DNA of 64,000 bases from positions 84,831,221-84,895,220 of the forward strand of contig CM059973.1 in NCBI GenBank assembly GCA_030490835.1, written 5' to 3'. Positions 49,101 to 61,100 of this stretch are shown here, piece by piece (within the stretch, counting starts at the first letter, position 1; every line of letters starts with the position of its first letter). The stretch is from Annona cherimola (lineage: Eukaryota; Streptophyta; Magnoliopsida; Magnoliales; Annonaceae). Made by a program: the position numbers and the translations under genes. The notes below the pieces were generated by a model. The model was not told the origin of the DNA. It was given only the letters and a program-made list of their open reading frames with translations, and did not search any database.

Positions 49101-49496
49101 CTTCTGATGCTAATTTTATGCAAGGCTTTGGAGAAGGGAATGTGATGCTAGTCTTGGGTATCAATGTTTTAAATGTTTTAGTGGTTCATATCCTTCATTC
49201 CATGGTTTTGAGATTAGCAGGTTACAAGCACTGGAGCTGAGGCAGATGGCAGTGGAAATGGTGCTGAACTAGATGATTCAGCCCCGCAAATGGATGTTGA
49301 TACTGCCGCTGTTAACATCTCCCAAAGCAGGGACCCAACACCAGAGGAAATCAACAAGCCAAGCCCCGATACAGATGGAGGTACAGAGACTGGGCAGTTA
49401 GAAGCAGAGGCAGAGGTAGATGGAGATTTGGATCCAGATGCAGAACCAGATGCGGCAAGTAAAGGGGTGCAGACGGGGGTCCGAGAAAGCCCCTAA
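37186..49496 (+). CDS. THO1: THO complex subunit 1 (HPR1/THOC1), 20 exons, 617 aa
   Basis: It is a core subunit of the nuclear THO/TREX complex, which couples transcription to mRNP assembly and export. Coding exons: 37186-37278, 37373-37447, 38041-38134, 38326-38471, 38597-38668, 39154-39226, 39337-39402, 39546-39592, 39820-39891, 40060-40188, 40275-40340, 41429-41470, 41988-42104, 42209-42291, 43285-43351, 44273-44344, 44481-44531, 44977-45036, 45127-45279, 49221-49496. They total 1854 nt, all with GT-AG sites and consistent phases. The ATG gives MSQEVFRNALL and follows an in-frame stop. Diagnostic stretches are GGMIFQLLEDLTEMSTMRDC, KYLTSSKLMGLELKDPSFRR, VWWKRDGCP and EYHHKNNRVYCWKGLRF. Residues 505-512 (KSKRARKE) are a likely nuclear localisation signal. 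The C-terminus from about 515 is acidic and low-complexity, and I see no death domain like that of animal THOC1. The Arabidopsis protein is about 600 residues. The gene looks intact; the last intron is 3.9 kb. Confidence 0.96.
42746..42769. repeat. Poly-T run in THO1 intron 14
   Basis: Twenty-four consecutive T residues, a simple repeat in the intron. Confidence 0.95.
46133..46450 (+). repeat. Possible LTR-like fragment in THO1 last intron
   Basis: It starts TGATGGAGAATGGG, has a TATA-type CTTATAAATAGG at about 46362-46373, and continues into GATGAATTATTTTGATAATTG and TTGCTCTTCTACA, a layout like a Copia LTR. No flanking 5-bp duplication was found, so this is only suggestive. Confidence 0.3.
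47984..48277. repeat. Tandem duplication, 146/148 bp units, THO1 last intron
   Basis: Copy 1 (47984-48129) and copy 2 (48130-48277) both start TATGGCTTCTGATTGTC and end AATGCTTGAACTTAGTG. They differ at a few positions, including CCGCGAC against CCGAGCGAC. The high identity implies a recent duplication. Confidence 0.9.
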
Positions 49497-50400
49497 AGTC
49501 TTGCGTCAGTGCTAAAACTGAGCAGAAATTTTCTTGGATAAGGCAACTGCTATAGCGCTTCTCTAATATGAAGCTTGTTGTATATTTAAGAAATCTAGTG
49601 TTTTCATCTTCTCAAGGCCGGATCATTTCCTGACTACAACAGGCTTTTCAATTTTTGCCGGGGAGGGAGGAAGAAAAGAAAGCACTGGCTGACCTAACTG
49701 TTTTCGGATTAGGTCGCTGGGTCATCTTGTCATTGAATTAATACTTCTTTCAATGCATCTTTCACATATTTTAACTTGTCCTGGCCACCATCCCATTAAT
49801 CAGCTTGAGATACGGATTGCTTTCTTTGGGCTTGTGGTTTACCACACGTTCGAGTGGGATGGATCTGCATCTATACGACACACAAGGCTGTGAGCACTCG
49901 GCGCTGCTGCTATTTAGATTGAGGATGGTTCTTTTATCACAGACTACGTAGCATAAAATCCTTTCTGAACTGCCCACCGTCCGGTCCTTCTCAGTGCTCA
50001 TGTTTTAGCCGTATGACGTACGCATTAGCGTCAGGAGCATAGGTATGTGCCAGTTGGCAGGGCATTAATCCTGAGAGAATATTTTCCCACTGGATTGGTA
50101 TTTGAAAACATTTATGGTGAGGAAACCTTTTGAAAATCCTTTTGAAAAAAAAAAAAAAAGTGGGAAAATTTTCCCTATTTATTGGTGTACCCCCATTATC
50201 CCCTGGTGGCTATTGAATGCCCGACTACCATCAGTTGTCATCACTCGCGATGGATCATAAACACCTCTTTGACCTAGACCTACCACCATTTTCTGGTTCA
50301 CGTGCATTCGGCTTGATTACTCGGATGCTCGTTGATGGTATTGCTCGCGTATTTCTGCAGCAGCATCGCTGCACTAGCACATGTAGATGGTGCTGAGATG
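49497..50400. other. THO1 3' region and intergenic
   Basis: The THO1 3' untranslated region is expected in the first few hundred bases; I see no strong canonical AATAAA. No further gene is recognisable. Confidence 0.5.
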
Positions 50401-50755
50401 GGACTGCGATTTTAATGCACCCGGGTGCACTGAGCTTCAGTGCACGTGGGTGCATTAGCCCATTTTTTGAATTTTTTTTGAATTTTTTTTTATACAAGTG
50501 TTAATTTAAGTGTATTTAACATGTTTATTAATTTTTATCATTTTTTGAGTATTTTAGATATTTATTTTTTATTTTCGAAAATCAGTGGTATTTTAGGTAA
50601 TTGTAAATGGTAAAAATTGATACACATGTTAAATACACTTAGATTAATACTTGTATAAAAAAAAATTTAAAAATTTAAAAAATAGGTTAAAATGAGTTTA
50701 ATACACACAGGTTCACTAAAGCTCTCAGCGCGCGAGGGTGCATTAAATCGCGATC
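50401..50755. mobile_element. Foldback MULE-type MITE (copy J), 355 bp
   Basis: The ends are GGACTGCGATTTTAATGCAC and GTGCATTAAATCGCGATC. They are flanked by a perfect 10-bp duplication, TGCTGAGATG (50391-50400 and 50756-50765). The terminal secondary hairpin is present (GCACCCGGGTGCACTGAG and onward). Confidence 0.88.
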
Positions 50756-51129
50756 TGCTGAGATGTATGGAGCAGTATTTTGATCTCACGCCAACTCTCA
50801 AGGGGTGGGACCCGATAAAAAGTCACATGAGTTCTGCGCTCAGATTTTGTAGAAAAAAGCCTGAGAATAAGGCTTTTCTCTGGGGTTCATGCCTAACGTC
50901 CCTTCCGCCTCCCATTTTAATCTTATTGTGGAGTTTCATTCCACAAGATAATCAATGGTCACCATCTTTTTGAATTTTTCATCCCAAGTCATCACCATTT
51001 TTTTGGAGTTTTTAAAATAGCCAAATTCTGTTTTTTGAAACTTGAATTTTGCATAGTTGTCCTAGGTTTTAGGTTCTGTAACTGAAGTTAATATTGTAAT
51101 GAGTTTACAAATAAGCTTCAATCATCGAG

Positions 51130-51400
51130 GGCTGGGGTATAATTTATTAATATGAGTGTATTTGATATTTGATAAAATTTCCGAAAGAAATTTGTGTGTG
51201 TAAAAGTTTTTTAAATAAGAGAAATGATGTAATATAATAAAAGTAACGAGCACATTTGCATGTGTAACAGTGACAGAAATAATTGAAAAGTAGAATGGTT
51301 ATATAAAAAAAAATGTAAGGAAATAATTAAAAAATAAGATAATTACGGAGATGAAAAAATTTTAAATTAATATTTTTTATGGAATGTCAAGCAAATCCTA
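51130..51400. repeat. Degenerate Tourist-like MITE
   Basis: It keeps the family order (GTGTATTTGATATTTGATAAAA, AAATAATTGAAAAGTAGAATGG, GAAATAATTAAAAAATA) but has lost clean termini. Confidence 0.55.
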
Positions 51401-52187
51401 TAAGTACGAGACAACATGTGACTAAAATATTTCATTCTAAAAAAAAGGAAAAAACCTTCTAAATATAATAATCAATTTTCGAATTTCGAGTTAAGGATTT
51501 AAATCAATTACCTTTTTTAATATCGAAAAATAAATAAACTCAGGGAACCAGAGCAAAGGACCAAAACAGCAAAAAAAAAAAAAAAAGCCTGAAGGAAGCT
51601 GAATTGAGCCACATAAAGAAGAGAAACAAATGGCGTATTCCAAATGATTTCCTGGTTCCATTTCTATCTTATCTTAGAAAACCAAAAAAATGAAAACGGG
51701 AAGAATATTTTAAAAATCAGTCTATTTGATCATCAATGACGCTTTGACCTTTTAGATGAAAGATCTACTTAAGACAAGTTTATAACCATTTCATAATTTT
51801 ATTTTTTATTACTTGTTCCTTTTTTATCTAAAAACCATATTTTAGTTATATCGCTTTTTATTATAGTGACCAGGTGATATTTTAAATACACTTTTCTAAT
51901 AGGCTTCTTCTTAAATACATAAGACATGAAAAAGTAAAAACAAAGAAAGTTTCGTCCACAAAAATACATAAAATGATTATATAAAATATAGTGAACAACT
52001 TAGAAATGTTAGGTATTTAAAAGACTGAAAAACTTTCTCTTTTTTTTTTTATCTACACTCATTTATTTATAATTATATATTTTTTAACTTTATATCAAAA
52101 TGGAGACTACGTTTCCGTTAGCATTCAAACCCAAGATCAACACTCACACGTCAAACACTCGGCCAAGTTAGCTTATAATTATATAAT

Positions 52188-52563
52188 GATAAGTGATCCT
52201 GTTAGCCCGGACTAAGTAAATGTCTCACTTAGCCTACTTTAAAAAATCTATTTACAATAATTTTTTTTTCGTACACTTGTTTATCTAAGTGTATTTAACA
52301 TATACACTAAGTTTTACCATTTCTTGAATATATTTATCTTTTTTTTGAGATTTTTAAATATTTATGTGTATATATGTATTTAAAATACCCTTATTCTTAA
52401 AAAAAAATACACATATTCAAAAATGGTAAAACTTAATTTATATATTAAATACACTTAGATAACTAAGTCTATAAAGAAAAAACAAAAAAAACATTTTAAA
52501 TAAGATTTTTGAAGTGGGCTAAGTGAGAAATTTACTTAACCCGAGGTAACGGGACCATTTCTC
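52188..52563. mobile_element. Foldback MULE-type MITE (copy L), variant termini, 376 bp
   Basis: It begins GATAAGTGATCCTGTTAGCC and ends CGGGACCATTTCTC. It is flanked by a perfect 9-bp duplication, TTATATAAT (52179-52187 and 52564-52572). The arms share the family core (CTAAGTGTATTTAACATATAC and its inverse), but the terminal 50 bp are unlike GGTTCAATG and contain their own CTAAGT..ACTTAG hairpin. Confidence 0.85.
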
Positions 52564-52572
52564 TTATATAAT

Positions 52573-54926
52573 TACCCTTTATTACATAGTATCATTTTTT
52601 CCACTTTTTTCTTCAAAAATTCTGTAGGGAAGCCGGCGTGAGCCAATGTTTGCGCATTGTTCGGTAGGATGCCATCGATGGAGGGAGATTACCAAGCTAT
52701 GAATCATTAATAAAGAGAAAAAAGAAACCAAGAAAGTGCCCACTTGTAGCCGTGAGTCAACTGTTTGGTGGGAGACCATTGATGGAAGGCGAGTAAGCAC
52801 CACATGCGAGGGATCATAAACGTAAAAACCAGTCCTTTTGACCAACCATGCAAGCCTAGCCTCCTCCCTCTGTTCGACTGTTCCTCTCTCTCACTTTCCT
52901 CCACACGGATATGATATTCCTTTTCATAAGCGAGCGAACGAATCCCCTAATTACAGAAGTCTTCTGGGCTGTTGTGTCCGTGACATCCTCTAATTCCCAA
53001 GAACTGTGCTTTGGAACTTACAATTTTTTGTTGGTCCGTGGGAAGGAACTGTCTGCACCAAATTCACATTTTTCTGTTAATATGATTTTCTTTTCATTGC
53101 CTTTTTCAGAACTGGACCTAGCAGTAGAGACGAAAGGCCAAAATCTCTTTTTCTTCATTTTAGCTGATATAACATTTAATTAACTATCTCTTAAGTTTTT
53201 ATTGCCTTTTTCAATCAACGCGCCATATTCATATAAATGAACAAAGAGTTTATCTATCTATTTTGTTTTTATTTAGTTCGTTTTCAAAAAAAATTTCAGC
53301 CTTATGACATAAATTTATTTGTTCTCTTTCGGTCCGTAGTTACAAGTTAAAAATAGTGAGTAAATTATCTCTTAAGTTTTTAGTTCTGATCATTAATTAT
53401 GCTTTCAATCAACGCATTATATAAATGAATAAAGAGTTTATTTATCTATTTTATTTTTATTTAGTTTGTTTTCAATCATTTTTTAGCCTTATGATATAAA
53501 TTTCTTTATTCTCTTCATGAAAAATGGATACGTAAGTGAATTAAAATGTGTGTAAGTTGGGATATTTAAGTTGAAAGTTGTACAGAAACATTTACCTCCT
53601 ATCTTTCTCTTGGAGTTAGCCATCCAAGGTGAAGTGCGGCGTAAATAAGCTTCCATCTTTGGATTTTAACCGGACGTGCGCCACGGGGTGACAGACATGG
53701 GTTGCTACTTTGGTCGGGTGAAAAGTGAAAACCTAGGCTACCCTCACCACGCAGCCTGATTTTTATTATTATTATTTTTAATATCAGAACAAGAATTACA
53801 AATTGGAGCTGCCAGACTTTGTTTTACATGACCCCCCGATTTAAAAATAAAATTAGAATGAGCTGGTGACTTGAAATTTTTTAGAAATTTAATTGATTTG
53901 ACAAAATATTAGGTCTTACATATCACTCCCACCCGTATGCCCATTTCTATATAATATATCTCATTAAATTACTTGAATGACTAGAAATTTGTTTTTAATA
54001 TCTTTTTTTAATACTATCTTAAAGTAGACATGTTTGTGTTCCATAAAAAAAAAAAGTATGGATGTTTGTGTTGTTGTATGAAACAATTAAAGAAGACTAT
54101 CATGGAAAAGCCAATATAAATTGATTTATACGTAGAATAATAATCAAAATTTTAAAAAAAACCTCGCAGTTGCACTTGAGTTTAATTTAAAATTATATAA
54201 TAATAATTTACTTAAAATGATTTCAAAGAGAATTTTCAAATGGTTTGAATTATGAGCAAAGCAATAGCCCAAATAAATTTCAAATTTCCCAATTGGTTGG
54301 AATTTTTTTATTTGTAGAGTTAAATACGCTGTCAACTCAAATCAGATGCAGCCAATGCGAAGGTCACAGTTGGAATAGAATTTTGGATCCCGCAATCTTT
54401 TAAAAAAATATATAAATGAAAAACAAACTCTTGAGAACGGGTGTACAAAAGACGCGTAGAATCAAAACGATTGATAAATAAATAAACAAATAAAAATAAA
54501 GCTTGTATCTCTCTCACCCTTCTGCCGTCGTGTTCCGTGTGACGTCGCCCCCGAAAGCCGGCAGGGAAATTCAACTTCGGAGCGGGCCCCACATCACATT
54601 CCGTATGTCTTACGCACGTGCCAGGGAGGCGTGTCAAAACTCGATGCAGAACTCTTCCTGTTTCAGAAACATTTAAGGCAAGTTTCTTTAATTCCACTGT
54701 TATTACCATCTTACGACAGTGATTGGATCCGATTGGAAGCGGCCGAGTATGAAGTTGCGCGGCAGGGCAGTGTAGCATTTGGCTGTCGTCCCTCCGAAAG
54801 AGTGACAAGCATGCCGGTGACATGCATCTGCAGCGGTTCGTTTTTCCGCCACGGAAACAGCAGCGAAACTCATTCTGCCATCACTCCCGCAGACAAAGTC
54901 GTTGTTCTTCCACCTCGCGGATCTCC
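52573..54926. other. Intergenic, no gene recognised
   Basis: There are short frames on both strands only. A 163-codon minus-strand frame at 54332-54823 overlaps a plus-strand frame and carries no motif. The last 400 bp before the transporter are GC-richer promoter-type sequence with GGGCCCCAC near 54584. Imperfect local repeats (GAGTTTATCTATCTATTTTG at 53.25 kb and again near 53.44 kb) are present. Confidence 0.45.
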
Positions 54927-54934
54927 AAACCCTA
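54927..54934 (+). promoter_or_regulatory. Telo-box-like AAACCCTA upstream of the transporter
   Basis: AAACCCTA, with two further ACCCTAA motifs nearby, lies about 200 bp before the start codon. Telo-boxes are common near transcription starts of broadly expressed plant genes. The role here is inferred from the motif alone. Confidence 0.4.
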
Positions 54935-54961
54935 GCTCTCCGATCACCCAACCCTAATCAG

Positions 54962-55012
54962 ATGACATCTCCGCAGCTCAGATCCGCAATGCCCCCCAAA
55001 TCCCAACCCTAA
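54962..55012 (+). promoter_or_regulatory. Candidate 16-codon uORF in the transporter leader
   Basis: ATGACATCTCCGCAG through CCCTAA encodes 16 residues and ends about 127 bp before the main ATG. If it lies within the mature transcript it would reduce or regulate main ORF translation. Transcript start is unknown. Confidence 0.35.
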
Positions 55013-55139
55013 TTCTTCCAGATCTGCATCTGGGAGGGACGCCAGCGCAAGAAAGAAGACGCATTCCCGCTGAGGAGAGGGGGGAGAAGGAAGCGCCCGA
55101 TCGCGTTTCGATTTTTCTCTTGATCTTCCTCCTCCTCCG

Positions 55140-58100
55140 ATGAAGGCTTCGAGCCGTCTGTTCACGAGCGGGCTCGTGTCGTCATGGTACGCTTCCAACA
55201 TCGGCGTCCTCCTCCTCAACAAGTATCTTTTGAGCAACTATGGCTTCAAGTATCCAATCTTTCTCACAATGTGCCACATGACCGCCTGCTCGCTCTTCAG
55301 CTACATCGCTACCGTCTGGTTCAAGCTGGTACCCTTCCAATCCATCCGATCCAAGGCGCAGTTCTTTAAGATCAGCTTCCTCAGCCTCGTCTTCTGCAGC
55401 TCCGTCGTGAGTGGCAACATCTCCCTCCGCTATCTACCCGTCTCCTTCAACCAGGCGATCGGTGCCACCACGCCGTTCTTCACCGCCGTCTTCGCTTGCA
55501 TCATGACCGTCAAGCGGGAGGCTTGGATCACGTACCTCACTCTTGTCCCGGTCGTTGCTGGGGTCGTCATTGCTAGCGGGGTCAGTGCTGCTTTTTCATA
55601 TCTTTGTAGGTTTAGTTTAATGCTAATGTTGCTTTGGCCTGGAAATTCAACATTTTTTTTTAAATATTATATTTGATTCATGAAAATTAGGGTCTTGGGT
55701 TGAATTATAATTCATGCGAAATAAACAAATCTCAGGGCATAATTTGGCTCTTCCGTGTTTGAAGCATGTCCTTCCGGTTAATTTCTCTGTTGATCCGTGG
55801 TCCGACATGAATTCCTGTGTCAATGGCTGCGCAATCTCAACTTTGTAGATGGGGCAAAATTTGCCACATTAAGTTGGATCTTGTGTTTCATCATTTTGAA
55901 TGTTTTATCTGTTTCATATTAATGCCCGCCATCACGGACACAGGCTCTTTGGGAAGCTCTACTTCCTCACTCTGCTATGGATCGTGTATGTGGTGGGTCA
56001 CTAGCATCATGTTCCAAGTTAAGCTTGGACAGAACCAGTGTTGAAAAATGACTTTTCATGTACTGTCCAATAATCCTTCCTCTGGTCTGTTGGTATATAT
56101 CTGGTTTTGGTTATCAATACTCATTGAATTCAGAGTGTTTTTCAAATAATATCACGGCACGTTGCTTCTTTATGGATTTGCTTCGGGACCCAAATTTTTC
56201 TTTCTCTGTATATGTGGGAAGTTGGGTTGGAAAAGGAAAGAGAAAAAAATTCATTTAGAATAGCTATTGCTGTGTGACCAGTTGGAATTGGATTCTTCTT
56301 TATGGGAAATAAAGTTTTCTGATATAAAAAAATTAAGTATTTTTGTTAAAGCCACCCATCTGAATTGGATGCTAAGCTCCGTTCAGTGAGAGATAAAAAG
56401 TAAAAAAGTAAAAATTCTTTTCTTGTAATCATTGCCCCTATCATATCACATTACTCAGTTACCTTTTCAAAAAATTTCCCATTTTCGCTTTCCTACCTTT
56501 TTTGTACCTCTTACCAAACAGACCCTAAATTTTTTTTGCCAATTTTATTTTGCTTTCAAATGCGACTAATTATGACAATTTCATGAACTCTCAAAAATTA
56601 AATGTTTTCCTTTTACTTGCAGGGAGAACCGAGTTTCCATTTGTTTGGGTTTATAGTATGTATTGCTGCAACTGCTGCTAGAGCACTGAAGTCAGTTCTT
56701 CAAGGGATTTTGCTGTCTTCTGAAGGGTAACAAGTGCTTCTCTGTACTGATGTAATCATGCATCATAACTGTTTTTGCTTTAGCTTGCAATATCTGATGA
56801 TAAATTTTCTTTGTATCAATTGAAAAGCACTCGAGCGCGTGAAAAATTGTGCAGATACATGCCTTCTTTTCGATATATGCCATTAACTTTCAATGCATCA
56901 TGCTTTTAACCATTGTATATTTAAATTGACTCTGAAACTTGCAAGCAAAGCTGAGATGTTTCCTCATTTATGTAGGGAAAAACTCAATTCCATGAATCTC
57001 CTTATGTACATGGCTCCAATAGCTGTTGTATTCCTACTTCCTGCAACACTTCTGATGGAGGAAAATGTGGTTGGCATCTCACTGGCACTTGCACGAGAAG
57101 ATATAAGAATCGTATGGTACCTGCTATTCAATTCTTCGCTGGCGTATTTTGTAAATTTAACCAATTTCCTGGTCACAAAACATACCAGTGCTTTGACTCT
57201 CCAGGTATGCTCCTATATTCTTTATTCAAGTTTCTTTTCCAGTCCCTTCAACTCTGTAGTCTGGATCTTTGCCATTAGTTTTTGGCACATATATTGTGAT
57301 TCAATGTTGGATGGACATTGTCTTCAACTAAGTCTTTTTGGTTGTTGTTCTTTGCATATAATTTGGTTCAGTTTGGTTGTAGATTAGCTGACCAGCTAAC
57401 GGGGAAAATAGTGAAACTTTATTTCCTCCGTTGAGAAAGTGAAAGATAACTGCATTTTACAGCATTCTTAAAAAGTGACCTTGTAAAAAGTTTAATGCTA
57501 ATATATAATGATAAGGAAGCTATTTATTGGTTAAGAAGATTCACGCACACTTTAATTAATGAGATCCTCCTGCTCACCTTCAACCATTGCCGTAGAGAGC
57601 TTTTTTTCCCCCTGTGCTAGTAGGTACGGCAGCATATATCATAATGAGATTCAAAATGTTCATTCATCATGTGAACACACTTAGCCCTAGCATGCAAAAA
57701 TTAGTTAAATATCTCTTTGCTCACAAGATAGAATCAGTTAAGAGGTGGTTGGGTGTCTTTTATTATTATTTTTTTTCAGGGCCCACCATTATCCATATGT
57801 TACCTGCCTCGAGTGGAGGTTCATGAAAACCATTGTCCGTATGAAACTTCCATCAGATTTGAGGGAGGGCATTTCTTTCTGTATTTGCTACAGTGAACGC
57901 TAATTAAATTATTTTGCCCAATGTCAAAGAAATAGGTGCCAAGTTCGATTGTTGGCATGTATGATTGAGACATCATGGTGGGGCTAACTTGTCTGGCATT
58001 GTAAACTTGCGTCTAATTCCCTTGCAAAGAGATTTCCAAGGGATACAATCCATTGTAATAGTTGTTCTAAGTTGCATTTTGGCATTTCGTGGATAGTTTG

Positions 58101-61100
58101 AAGCCCAGTGATCATTTACGGCTAGCCAGCAAATGTATTTTTTAAATTTTTTGTTTCTTATAAAATTGTAAACCTGTGTATTTAGTCTATAAATCAAGTT
58201 TTACTATATTCGAAGATGTGTATATATTTTTGTGGACTTTCGAACAAGGGGTTTTTTAGACATCTTCAAGGATAGAAAATGACTAAAATACTTGCGTTTA
58301 AAAATCCAAAAAAATACCTACACCTCGAAAAATGTAAAACTTGGTATATAGATTAAATATGCCTAGATTTACTGTTTTATTTTTTAAAAAAATTTAAAAA
58401 TAAGTTTTTAGACCACCTAAAATTAGCCTGTTTTGGGCTGGCCTAAGAGAATCATGGCCTAAGTTTGAAATGCTTGGCTATTACATTCTGATTATGAACT
58501 TCTCCTTGCTTTTAATATTTGATTGTGAAATGTTTTCTTATCTTCTCTTCTCCAATTTTTGTAAGCTTTTGATGATTGTTATATGGTTTTTATGTGATGA
58601 TTCATTTAATAATACAAAGTAAAATGCTATAGCAGATCATTGGATGATATTGATTAGTTGAATCATTGGAGACATTCAAATAAATACTTCGGACTACATT
58701 TTGTGCTTAATAGGTGATACCTCACGAACTTCAATGCTGGATTAAGCGTTCCTAACCTAGCTCTCTATGGGCTTCACTACTAAGTCTAACGCACTAATGT
58801 ATTGTACCTTGACTCAACACGTTAGTCTTAATAAATCCGCAAAGGGTTTTATTTGTTTTACAAGCTCATCTCTCACCAATTGAGTTGGTGAAGCCCGTGG
58901 AGGGATGGGCCAAAGACACCTCGCCTAGTATTGAAGTACATGGGAAGTTAAGTACCAAAGTTTTGCTGTGGTAATGTTATAGCTTGGCCTAAGTAGAGAA
59001 AAGCTCTCATAATCCTGGGGGTCTTACACATAAGTCTAAGGTTTTGGAACTTACTGCGCTCATTGAGGCATCTGAATTTCAATTTTTTTTTCTTTAAATC
59101 AATGTGATCTATTGAAGTTCTTGCAAAATAACACATTGTATTTACTTACAGTCTCTCATCTTTTTCATACAAAAGACATTTGTTTTAGCTTTATTATATT
59201 GTTTATGCTCATTATCCCTATTCCACTTCTCTAAATTCCTCCTCTCTTTCAACTCATAAAAGGTATAATCTTTCTCCATGGACAATTTCAATGAGCCACA
59301 TCTGAGACGGATGGATGTTTTTGCAGTTTTTAATTTGTCCTATCTGTTCAATTTTTTATTAAACTCATTCCTTTTAAGGAATGATTGAAATTTGCTTTGG
59401 AAGAAAAATCCTGTTTTGATTTTGTACTTATTGGGCCTGTGGGCCCAAAGGTACTGACCCATGTATGGTTGTCGTGAATATTATTTTCAGTCCGTTTCCT
59501 ATCTTGAGATCAAAACAACCACATCTTGTCCACATTTTCTCTATTTGCAATGCTGTTGTCACTGCTAACTCCAACTTTATGTACTTTTTTTCTTTTTTTC
59601 GTTTGGGCCTGTGGAAGGGGCATTTTTGTCTGTGAAATCTTTTTCACACCATTCACCAATCACCACAGTCCATGACAAGGGGATTGGACCCAAATTTTTA
59701 TAAACTGAGGATGTGCCACAAATATGAAAATATTGGCTTATAGTAGCAATAGCCATGAAACATGTTGATATCTGCAAAAACCTGTTGTTCCTTGAATGTC
59801 TTCTGATTTCAGCCATTTTAGCACTATTTTTTTTAATTATTTATATTTTAATGAAGCATGTGATAAACTTTGAGCGGTGAAAATGGAAATAAGTTCCCTG
59901 AATAAGTGGAAATAGTTGAATTTACATTTCGAGGGATCTTTCTTCAAAAACAAACCAGCAAAACAAAAACTTTGCTTTAATTTAATACTCTAAAGTATGT
60001 TATATTCATGATTTAAAACATATTAAAACCTTTTTTGAAGTCCATTCCTGAGCAGAACATTAATTAGATGAATTAGAATGCTTCCCTGTTGGAAGATTTA
60101 TTGGCAAAATCGAGCATTTTTGGACCTTTTGTAAAGGTTATTCCTGCACTTGAATATTATGAACCGAGTTGTTGTGCTTGCATTAGAGGTGTAAGTTGGG
60201 TGTAACCTGAACCTGCCCAAACCCAACCTGGGAAAAAATCGAGTTTGGGGTGGGCTATTTGAGAATTTTGGAAATCAAACCTGGTTTCAAACCAACCTAG
60301 CATGAACTAGAACTAAGTCATAGTTGATACTAACCAGTTGTTTGGGTTTACCTTTGGGTCTCTGCTTGCCGCTCTCTCCATCTTGGTTTTCTTTTGCTGG
60401 AAAAAGGAGAAAACACAACGTAGGTGAAGCCAAGTTAAACATACATCCAAACACGAAGCTCCCAAACCCATTCAATCCTCTCTGCCCTTCTCTCTCACTT
60501 TCCAAAAAAAGATCTTCAGCGCCATTTGCGGATTTTTCTCCTCCACCTCGTGTCCTCCAATATCAAGATTGTCAAATGAGCTCCAATCACTGCACTCTTC
60601 AAGTGTCATGGTTATGAGGCCATATCCATTCTCTCTGAACACCTAGAGTGCATGTCTAAGATAGAAATTGATGTCTAGTGGTGCCATCCTTGGAAATTCA
60701 GACTCTGCTGCTCATCCAGCCATGATGTGCAGATGGGCTGTGGAGGGATTGAGAATGCTGTCTAGACCATAAATGATGAGGGAAAGGTTGGAAAAGATGT
60801 TGAGGGCCATAGATTCGAATGTAGCCACTAAAGGTGGGGTTCTTAGCAGGGGAAAGGAAGAGGCCATTGTTGTCGAAGGTGCTCCGGAAGAGAGATGTAG
60901 CACCAGTTGTAAAAGGTTGAATGACCACTGCCACCTGCATCATGAACCCGACCTGAACCCTACTTTGGACCAGGCTAGACTTCTACCTAGGGCCATAGGG
61001 TTCAACACTGAGTTTGGGTTGAGGTCCTGCAACATAGGGCTGAATTTGGATGTTGGGTCTAACCTGCAGTTATCTTACATCAGTTCAGACAATCTAAGGA

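Noticed and set aside
55184..55369. 61-codon plus-strand frame
   Set aside because: It is an out-of-frame shadow of transporter exon 1.
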